From positions 1 to 64,000 of the forward strand of contig CACYTU010000014.1 in assembly GCA_902777355.1 (NCBI GenBank): a stretch of DNA of 64,000 bases, in the 5' to 3' direction. The notes under the pieces were generated by a model, which worked only from the letters and a program-made list of their open reading frames with translations, was not told the DNA's origin and ran no database searches. The DNA comes from an uncultured Lachnospiraceae bacterium (GTDB lineage: Bacteria; Bacillota; Clostridia; Lachnospirales; Lachnospiraceae). This document shows, piece by piece, positions 57,870-64,000 of the stretch. How positions within the stretch are numbered: the first letter of the stretch is position 1; each line of letters begins with the position of its first letter. The translations under genes were made by a program, and so were the position numbers.

Positions 57870-58038
57870 TTCTGCAAAAAGAACAGGATAGTGATTCTCC
57901 AGATGAGAAGATCATCTGGATACCCTGTAGTTTATTAATTGCAGTTCAAGGCCTTCTTTCTTAAAGTACCATGTGGGAAAGAGGACGACTTTTATTAGTC
58001 ATCATGATTTTCCGATGATAATTCAGGAAAGGGCAATT

Positions 58039-58872
58039 ATGCTGAAAATTGGAGAAAAACAAGTACTAAAAATAGATAAGCAGGTTCCGTTTGGAGTATA
58101 TCTCACCGGAGATGTTCCGAATGAGCGTGTGCTTCTGCCTCGCTCCCAGGTACCTGAAGGCGCGGCGATCGGAGATGAGCTGGAAGTCTTTCTCTACAAA
58201 GATTCCGAGGACAGACTGATCGCCACCCGCAAGGAACCCAAGCTCACCCTTCACCAGGTGGGCTACCTGACCGTGATCCAGGTCAGCCGTATAGGCGCAT
58301 TCCTGGACTGGGGGCTGGACAAGGACCTCCTGCTTCCTTATCATGAACAGCCCAAGGAAAGAGTCAAAGAGGGACAGACCGTTCTGGTGGCAGTCTATAT
58401 CGATAAGAGCGAGCGGCTCTGCGCTACCATGAATGTTTACCCCTGGCTGCGCACTGACAGCCCTTATCACACCGGTGATCAGGTGACGGGCATCGTCTAT
58501 GAGACCAGCCGTAATTTCGGCGCCTTTGTCGCGGTGGACAGTATCTATTCCGCTCTGATCCCCAGGCGGGAGCTGGTGAGGGAGCTGAAGGCGGGCGATG
58601 TGGTTCAGGCCAGAGTCACGGGCATTAAACCCGACGGCAAGATCGACCTGAGCATCCGGGAGAAGGGATTCCTACAGATCGAGGAAGACGCCCGGACCAT
58701 CCTGCAGATGCTGAAAGACCGGGACGGAGTGATCCCGTTTACAGACAAGGCTTCCCCCGAACTGATCCGGGAGGAAGTGCACATGAGTAAAAATGAATTC
58801 AAGCGCGCGGTCGGTCATCTGCTGAAGGAAAACAAAATTTCCATCGAAGAAGACCGGATCATACTATTGTGA
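58039..58872 (+). CDS. cvfB: S1-domain RNA-binding protein CvfB
   Basis: 277 residues from the ATG at 58039 (AGGAAAGG six bases upstream), the usual CvfB length; an upstream ATG at 57973 is not needed. Three S1-like parts: around VPFGVYL, SRIGAFLDWGLDKDLLLPYHEQ, and NFGAFVAVDSIYSALIPRREL, then a winged-helix C-terminus (MSKNEFKRAVGHLLKENKI). CvfB binds RNA and affects virulence factors in Staphylococcus; the target here is unknown. Confidence 0.9.
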   Translation: MLKIGEKQVLKIDKQVPFGVYLTGDVPNERVLLPRSQVPEGAAIGDELEVFLYKDSEDRLIATRKEPKLTLHQVGYLTVIQVSRIGAFLDWGLDKDLLLPYHEQPKERVKEGQTVLVAVYIDKSERLCATMNVYPWLRTDSPYHTGDQVTGIVYETSRNFGAFVAVDSIYSALIPRRELVRELKAGDVVQARVTGIKPDGKIDLSIREKGFLQIEEDARTILQMLKDRDGVIPFTDKASPELIREEVHMSKNEFKRAVGHLLKENKISIEEDRIILL

Positions 58873-58924
58873 TCAATGACTGGGAGGACACCGGTTTTGC
58901 GGGGTCCTCCTTTTACGTTCAGCC

Positions 58925-59160
58925 GGCCTGCATGATTTACCCTGCATGATTTACATAGACGCGGCCGGCCTTATCTGCACAGTATACCTCGCGCGATTCG
59001 CGCTGAGGCGGCATGTGTGATTTACGCTAGAAGCGGCCGGCTTATCTGCGTGACACGCCCGGCGCGGTTCATGCTGAGGCGGCATGTATGATTTACGTAG
59101 ACACGGCCGGTTTATCTGCGTGACACGCCCGGCGCGATTCGCGCTGAGGCGGCTGCCGCA
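58925..59160. repeat. ~71 bp tandem array after cvfB, three copies
   Basis: Units of GCGGCCGGCTTATCTGCGTG, ACACGCCCGGCGCGATTCGC, GCTGAGGCGGCATG, TGATTTACGTAGA; copies start near 58961, 59033 and 59104. The A/T-rich stretch after it may hold the promoter of the next gene. Confidence 0.88.
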
Positions 59161-59371
59161 GGGTGTTTTCCCTCCCACTGCGGATACAGGCAGCTTTTCC
59201 CTGCGCCCGAGCCATCTGATAATCCCTGAAACGAGATTAATGTATTTGTGTATTTTTTACAAAAAAAGTTAAAAAATTTGTGGATAATTATCGCAAATTA
59301 CATTAAAATATTAGGCGGGGTATATCGTTTTGTTTCATGCGGACGGGAGTCCGCAGGAAAGAGTGGGCAAG

Positions 59372-60460
59372 ATGGTTTCTAATCAGGTTTTACAGAATAC
59401 AATAGAAGGAATTAAAGATATAACACGTCTGGAAATCTGTATCATGGATGCGGAAGGAAGAGAAGTTGTGTCTACCGCTCCCGTATTTTCAGATGCAGTT
59501 CATGCAATACCGGATTTTGTAGTATCACCCGCGGATTCACAGTCTGCAGGACCTTTTCAGTTCTTTAAAGTACTGGAGGAGCAGCAGCTGGAGTATGTCC
59601 TGGTCATCAAGGGGGAAAGCGACAATACTCTGCTCGTGGGACGGATGGCAGTGTTTCAGCTGCGCGGTCTGATGGCGGCCTTCAAGGAGCGCTATGACAA
59701 AGACAGTTTCATGAAGAATCTGCTTCTGGACAACCTCCTTCTCGTCGATATTTACAGCCGTGCGAAAAAGCTCCGTATAGTGCCGGATGTGTGGCGAGTG
59801 GTCATCATCATCGAAAACGGCTCGGAACGCGACAGGAATGTCCTGGAGCTGATGCAGGAGTATGTCGGAGTCAGTTCCTCTGATTTTGTCACGGCTGTGG
59901 ATGAGAGCAATGTCGTCATCGTCAAAGAGCTTTCCGACAACAGCAGGGAAAAGGAGATCGAGAAGACGGCGCATGGGATCGAGGACCATCTTCACAAGAT
60001 GGGGATCACTGAGATCAGGGTCGCCTACGGCACTGTCGTCGAGGAGATCAAAGAGGTCAGCCGCTCCTTTAAAGAGGCCAAGATGGCTCTGGATGTCAGC
60101 AAGATTTTCTTTGAAGAAAGGACTGTCATCGCCTATAATGAGCTGGGAATCGGGCGCCTGATCTATCAGCTTCCGATCCCGCTCTGCAAGATGTTTATCC
60201 GTGAGATCTTCAAGGGGAAAAACCCGGACGACTTCGATCAGGAGACGCTGACCACCATCAACAAGTTCTTCGAAAACAGCCTGAATGTGTCGGAGACTTC
60301 ACGTCAGCTCTTCATCCACAGGAATACGCTGGTCTACAGGCTGGATAAACTCCAGAAGAGCACAGGCCTGGATCTGCGTGTCTTTGAGGATGCCATCACA
60401 TTCAAGATCGCGCTCATGGTCGTCAAATACATGAAGTACATGGAGCAGTATGATTTCTGA
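59372..60460 (+). CDS. CdaR/PucR-type transcriptional regulator
   Basis: 362 residues from the ATG at 59372; an in-frame TTG at 59330 would add 14. The N-terminal sugar-diacid-recognition-like domain contains LEICIMDAEGREV, the middle is a GGDEF-related domain, and the C-terminus is the PucR helix-turn-helix (VSETSRQLFIHRNTLVYRLDKL). Such proteins activate metabolic genes on sensing a small organic acid or purine product. No target gene is evident beside it. Confidence 0.88.
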   Translation: MVSNQVLQNTIEGIKDITRLEICIMDAEGREVVSTAPVFSDAVHAIPDFVVSPADSQSAGPFQFFKVLEEQQLEYVLVIKGESDNTLLVGRMAVFQLRGLMAAFKERYDKDSFMKNLLLDNLLLVDIYSRAKKLRIVPDVWRVVIIIENGSERDRNVLELMQEYVGVSSSDFVTAVDESNVVIVKELSDNSREKEIEKTAHGIEDHLHKMGITEIRVAYGTVVEEIKEVSRSFKEAKMALDVSKIFFEERTVIAYNELGIGRLIYQLPIPLCKMFIREIFKGKNPDDFDQETLTTINKFFENSLNVSETSRQLFIHRNTLVYRLDKLQKSTGLDLRVFEDAITFKIALMVVKYMKYMEQYDF

Positions 60461-60474
60461 CCGCCCTTCTTTTT

Positions 60475-60582
60475 GGACGGCGCGCCGGGGGCGCGTCATC
60501 GTCATGACTCGGGACGGCAGAATAATCTGACAGCCTGTTTTCGGGGACGGCGGGCCGGGGGCACGTCATCGTCAGGACGCGG
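60475..60582. repeat. ~38 bp direct repeat after the regulator
   Basis: GGACGGCGCGCCGGGGGCGC, then GTCATCGTCATGACTCGG at 60475-60512, is repeated with small changes at 60544-60582. Confidence 0.8.
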
Positions 60583-60620
60583 CATGTCAGATCATTTAAC
60601 AGGAGGTTTTAGCTACAGAT

Positions 60621-62063
60621 ATGGACGAAGGAAATATGTATTCAGCAGGTCAGGATCCACAGGCACAGCAGTTTGGCCAGGTGCCGCAGGGACAGCAGCC
60701 CCAGCAGTTTGGCCAAGTGCCGCAGGGACAGGAGCCTCAGCAGTTTGGCCAGGCGCCGCAGGGACAGCAGCCTCAGCAGTTTGGACAGGCTCCGGGCGGT
60801 ATCCCGCAGCCGCAGTCCGGCGGATACCCTGAATACAGGCAGATCCTTGAAGGAAAGAGGAAGAAAGGCGGATGGGCCGGAAAAGCGGGATTCTTTATTC
60901 TGGGACTGGCAGCGGGAATCGCGCTGCTCTTTATCGCCTCGCGTCTGTTCCCCATGCATATTGCTGCCACGCAGGGGGGAGATTCTTCAGAAGAAGGATC
61001 CGTGGTGAACAGGAACTCCATGAACAAGCTGGATGTTCTCGAGCAGTATATCAGGGAGTACTACTATGAGCCGGAGGACATAAAGGAAGAGACTCTGGAA
61101 AACGGCATGTACAAGGGGCTCATGAGTTCACTGGGAGACCCCTATACCGAGTACTATACCAAAGACGAGTACAAGTCACTCACTGAGGACACAACGGGAA
61201 TTTATAAAGGAATCGGTGCTTATATCGGCCTGCAGGAGGGGACAGGAGCCCCCATGTTCACCAGTATCATGCCCGGAACGCCGGCGGAGGAAGCCGGACT
61301 GAAGGCCGGAGATATCATCTGCGAAGTCAACGGAACCGATACCCTGTCTATGAGCACGTCAGATGTGGCTGCCCTGGTCAAGGGCGAGGAAGGAACCACG
61401 GTAGACATCAAGGTCTCCCGGGACGGCCAGTATATCACTGTGACGGCCACCCGCAGGACTATCAATGTCCCCACAGTTGATTCCAAAATGCTGGACGGCA
61501 AGATCGGTTATCTGGCGATTACCCAGTTTGACGATGTGACTCCCGCCCAGTTTGACGAAAATCTGGCGGAACTTAAAAAACAGGGCATGACATCTCTGAT
61601 CATCGACCTCAGGAACAACCCCGGAGGGACCGTCTCCGCTGTCACCCAGATCGCTTCCGAGCTTCTTCCCGAGGGACTCATCTTCTACATGGAGGACAAA
61701 AACGGCAGGCGCGAAGAGTATAAGTGCCCCGGCGCGGACTTCAACCTGCCTCTGGCAGTTCTCGTGAATGAGTACTCGGCAAGCGCTTCCGAGATCCTCT
61801 CGGGCGCCATCCAGGATGCCGGAATCGGCAAGCTTGTCGGAGTGACAACCTACGGCAAGGGCATCGTCCAGAACCTCTATCCCCTGGATGACGGCACTGC
61901 GCTCAAGATCACCGTGGCGGATTATTACACCCGCGCGGGACGCAATATTCACAAAGTGGGTATTGAGCCTGATGTTGTCGTAGAATATGATTCAGAGGCA
62001 TTTGAGAAGGACGGCACGGACAATCAGCTCGAAAAGGCAAAAGAGATCGTGACCGGAAAGTAA
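60621..62063 (+). CDS. S41 C-terminal processing protease
   Basis: 480 residues. A cytoplasmic N-terminus of about 65 residues is almost all repeats (QQFGQVPQGQ type), then one transmembrane helix (about 90-110). A PDZ domain (IMPGTPAEEAGLKAGDIICEVNG) and the tail protease follow: NEYSASASEIL carries the catalytic Ser and GVTTYGKGIVQ the Lys of the Ser-Lys dyad. It is a CtpA/CtpB relative that cuts exported proteins. The start is uncertain: AGGAGG is 14 bases before the ATG. Its last codons begin a 47-bp array. Confidence 0.9.
   Translation: MDEGNMYSAGQDPQAQQFGQVPQGQQPQQFGQVPQGQEPQQFGQAPQGQQPQQFGQAPGGIPQPQSGGYPEYRQILEGKRKKGGWAGKAGFFILGLAAGIALLFIASRLFPMHIAATQGGDSSEEGSVVNRNSMNKLDVLEQYIREYYYEPEDIKEETLENGMYKGLMSSLGDPYTEYYTKDEYKSLTEDTTGIYKGIGAYIGLQEGTGAPMFTSIMPGTPAEEAGLKAGDIICEVNGTDTLSMSTSDVAALVKGEEGTTVDIKVSRDGQYITVTATRRTINVPTVDSKMLDGKIGYLAITQFDDVTPAQFDENLAELKKQGMTSLIIDLRNNPGGTVSAVTQIASELLPEGLIFYMEDKNGRREEYKCPGADFNLPLAVLVNEYSASASEILSGAIQDAGIGKLVGVTTYGKGIVQNLYPLDDGTALKITVADYYTRAGRNIHKVGIEPDVVVEYDSEAFEKDGTDNQLEKAKEIVTGK
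60650..60800. repeat. 33-36 bp repeat coding the protease N-terminal tail
   Basis: CAGCAGTTTGGCCAGGTGCC and GCAGGGACAG units, four copies, in frame. Confidence 0.9.
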
Positions 62064-62205
62064 AAAACGGTCACGCCCGCATGGCAGAAGAAAATGTGAC
62101 CGGAAAATAAAACAGATCATGGCCGGAAGGATGGGGAAACCGCAGCCGGAAAGTAATAATTGGTTTGGCCGGAAGACCAGGGAAACCGAGACCGGAAAGC
62201 AAAGT
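62049..62205. repeat. ~47 bp array starting at the S41 stop, 3.4 copies
   Basis: Copies start at 62049 (GTGACCGGAAAGTAA), 62096 (GTGACCGGAAAATAA), 62142 (GCAGCCGGAAAGTAA) and 62189 (AGACCGGAAAGCAA). Copy one is the 3' end of the protease gene with its stop; copies two and three keep a TAA. Confidence 0.9.
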
Positions 62206-62228
62206 ACTTTTTCCCAGGCAGGATTTTT

Positions 62229-62405
62229 ATGCAGAACGAATGTGACAGCTGCGCTTTTTGCGCATACGATGAGGAATATGGCGACTACATCTGTGAGATC
62301 GACATGGATGAGGACGAATATGCCCGCTTTCTGACAGATACGCACTATACCTGCCCCTACTACCGGAACGGGGATGAGTACGCGGTGGTGCGCCACCAGA
62401 TGTAA
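62229..62405 (+). CDS. Small Cys-rich protein (DUF6472-like)
   Basis: 58 residues from the ATG at 62229 (AGGCAGGA upstream). Four to five cysteines: NECDSCAFC at the start, then YICEIDMDEDEYAR and YTCPYY. Short size, acidic composition and spacing CxxCxxC ... C ... C suggest a metal-binding module. The family is known only as a domain of unknown function; the assignment is from the pattern. Real gene likely. Confidence 0.65.
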   Translation: MQNECDSCAFCAYDEEYGDYICEIDMDEDEYARFLTDTHYTCPYYRNGDEYAVVRHQM

Positions 62406-62512
62406 AACGGGATACATTCCGGGACAGGATTCAGAAGCGATTATCCTGCGGGTACGGGATGTCTCGCCAGGCTCTGGCGGATAAAGCCGTCCACCGGACG
62501 CGGATCTCGCTT

Positions 62513-62690
62513 CGAAGCCGCCATGGGACAGCCGGAAATGATTTTTTCTGAAGCCGCCATGGGACAGCCGGGAATGATTTTTCCTGAAGCCGCCATGGAT
62601 CAGCCGGGAATAATTTTTCCTGAAACCGCCATGGATCAGCCGGGAATAATTTTTCCTGAAACCGCCATGGATCAGCCGGGAATAGTGTTA
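62513..62690. repeat. 36 bp tandem array, five copies
   Basis: Unit GAAGCCGCCATGGGACAGCC, GGGAATGATTTTTCCT (36 bp). Copies drift from GGGACAG to GGATCAG and GAAGCC to GAAACC along the array. It lies in the 479-bp gap before the SPFH gene. As 36 is a multiple of three, one frame codes a 12-residue repeat (MDQPGIIFPETA), but there is no ribosome site, so I do not call it a gene. Confidence 0.92.
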
Positions 62691-62738
62691 TGTAATTTTC
62701 ATTGAAAAGTCATGAAACAGCCATGAAACAGGCAAAAT

Positions 62739-62788
62739 ACAGTTTTATTCTTGATCGCGTAAGACCCATGGGTGTGTCTTGAAATCGA
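62739..62788. repeat. Copy of the element seen near 10.0 kb
   Basis: TTTTATTCTTGATCGCGTAA, then a GACCCATGGGTGTGTC palindrome and TTGAA. Similar in order to 10010-10092. Confidence 0.5.
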
Positions 62789-62884
62789 ATAATCATAAAC
62801 GTTGTCATTAAAACAGTTATGAAAAGTGAGCTGAACAGATAACAGCTTGGCGGAATCAAAAAGTGTCTTTCAGGGAGGTTTAAG

Positions 62885-64000
62885 ATGGGACTTATTTTAG
62901 CAGCAGGAGCATCACTCAGCAGCATACTTGGAGATCAGTGGAAAGATTATTTTTACTGCTCTGAAATGCCGACAAGCGTCCTCGTCCGCAAGGGCGAGCA
63001 TCACAACGGCAAATCGGGCCTGCTGAACAAGGGCGGCAGCGATAATATCATCACAAACGGATCCACGATCGTGGTCAATGAAGGCCAGTGTATGATCATC
63101 GTGGACCAGGGCGCGATCGTGGATATCTGCGCGGAACCCGGGGCTTACACCTATGACACATCCTCGGAGCCCAGCGTGTTTGCCGGCGGCCTTGGGAAGG
63201 GTATCATGGAGAGCTTCAAGAAGTTCGCCGCCCGTGTCGCCTACGGCGGAGTGACCGCTCACGATCAGCGCGTCTATTATTTCAATACCAAGAACATTAT
63301 CGGCAATAAGTACGGCACCGCCAGCCCGGTTCCCTTCCGTGTCGTGGACAGAAATATCGGCCTTGATCTCGATATTTCCATCCGCTGCTTTGGCGAGTAT
63401 GTCTACAAGATGACAGACCCGATCCTGTTCTACAAAAATGTCTGCGGCAATGTCGACAGGGACTATACCCGCGACAAGATTGAGAACCAGCTCCGCTCCG
63501 AGCTCCTCACAGCCCTTCAGCCCGCCTTCGCCAGAATTTCCGAACAGGGAATCCGCTACAGCTCCCTGCCCGGACATACTAAAGAGCTCTCCGAGGCTCT
63601 CAACACTGAACTGTCCTCAACCTGGGGACAGGTCTACGGCATCGAGATCGTCACCTGCGGCGTGAGCAGCGTCAAGGCTTCCGAAGAGGACGAGAACAGG
63701 ATCAAGGAACTGCAGCTCAGCCTTGCGGCGGGCAGCAACGCGGCGATCGCGGCCGGCATGACCGTTCAGGCAAACGCCCAGGCCATGAAAGACGCTGCCA
63801 AGAATGCCAACGGAGCCATGATGGGCTTCGCAGGCCTTGGGATGGCACAGCAGGCCGGCGGCGTAAACGTCGGACAGATGCTGCAGCAGGCACAGGCTCA
63901 GCAGGCGGCTCCTCAGATGCAGGCGCCCGGCGCGGCAAAGAGCGGATGGACCTGCCCCACCTGCGGCCAGACCGGCAATACCGGCAAGTTCTGCCCCGGC
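62885..64000 (+). CDS. SPFH-domain protein with C-terminal zinc ribbon (partial)
   Basis: 372 codons to the window edge with no stop, so the 3' end is missing. Start ATG at 62885 after GGGAGG. The N-terminus (about 1-30) is Ala/Gly/Ser-rich; an SPFH/band-7-like region follows, with the virion-core-like pattern YCSEMPTSVLVRKGEH and NIGLDLDISIRCFGEYVYKMTDP. A Gln/Ala-rich linker leads to the start of a zinc ribbon, CPTCGQTGNTGKFCPG. The family is poorly characterised and usually cytoplasmic or membrane-associated. Function unknown. Confidence 0.85.
   Translation, partial: MGLILAAGASLSSILGDQWKDYFYCSEMPTSVLVRKGEHHNGKSGLLNKGGSDNIITNGSTIVVNEGQCMIIVDQGAIVDICAEPGAYTYDTSSEPSVFAGGLGKGIMESFKKFAARVAYGGVTAHDQRVYYFNTKNIIGNKYGTASPVPFRVVDRNIGLDLDISIRCFGEYVYKMTDPILFYKNVCGNVDRDYTRDKIENQLRSELLTALQPAFARISEQGIRYSSLPGHTKELSEALNTELSSTWGQVYGIEIVTCGVSSVKASEEDENRIKELQLSLAAGSNAAIAAGMTVQANAQAMKDAAKNANGAMMGFAGLGMAQQAGGVNVGQMLQQAQAQQAAPQMQAPGAAKSGWTCPTCGQTGNTGKFCPG

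Noticed and set aside
62523-62705. A 60-residue protein of 12-residue repeats
   Set aside because: No Shine-Dalgarno site, and the frame follows from a 36-bp repeat.

Overview
The window looks like chromosomal DNA from a Gram-positive, anaerobic Clostridia, most likely Lachnospiraceae. The reasons are: HrcA/CIRCE heat-shock control, RNase J, IreB-RuvX-DUF1292 in a row, a tadA-SRP RNA pair, MtaB, a truncated MltG-like protein, TrmR/TrhP tRNA modification genes, many TTG starts with strong Shine-Dalgarno sites, moderately high G+C, and large secreted surface proteins. No phage, plasmid or complete insertion sequence was recognised, and there is no CRISPR array.

Layout. (1) 1-4.6 kb: a beta-helix-like lipoprotein, a PflX-type radical SAM protein with a repeat-coded insertion, the SRP RNA and tadA. 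(2) 4.6-9.5 kb, minus strand: a cell-envelope cluster with a membrane-anchored C-type-lectin protein, a two-gene ABCG-like ABC transporter and a GH25 muramidase. (3) 10-14 kb: a CbxX/SpoVK-type AAA ATPase, a Gfo/Idh/MocA oxidoreductase and a short-chain dehydrogenase. (4) 14.4-22.9 kb: the F1Fo ATP synthase operon atpZ-atpI-atpB-E-F-H-A-G-D-C. Its c subunit carries two carboxylates and a full Na+-type ligand set. (5) 23.1-29.9 kb: one 2259-residue secreted protein with an L-type lectin domain and repeat modules. (6) 30.1-36.7 kb: hrcA, grpE, dnaK, dnaJ, with separate CIRCE operators before hrcA and before grpE. (7) 36.7-53.6 kb: translation, tRNA and RNA housekeeping genes (prmA, rsmE, cysteine desulfurase, thiI, mtaB, ireB, ruvX, RNase J, trmR, trhP), a Crh-like HPr paralogue and the TrkA/TrkH potassium system. 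(8) 54-64 kb: tRNA-Gln, an amidase with wall-binding repeats, an acyl-ACP thioesterase, CvfB, a CdaR/PucR-type regulator, an S41 protease, a small Cys-rich protein and an SPFH/zinc-ribbon protein cut by the window edge.

The most unusual aspect is the non-coding DNA. Many intergenic gaps hold short tandem arrays with periods from 13 to about 72 bp. In at least eight genes (atpA, the giant lectin protein, dnaK, prmA, trmR, trhP, the amidase and the S41 protease) the first unit of the array is the 3' end of the gene itself, stop codon included. A second layer is dispersed palindromic elements: some sit right after terminators, one interrupts the atp operon, and one lies between dnaK and dnaJ. 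These two repeat systems, the two-carboxylate c ring, the Crh-like HPr and the lysine-rich RNase J extension are the points most worth a second look.
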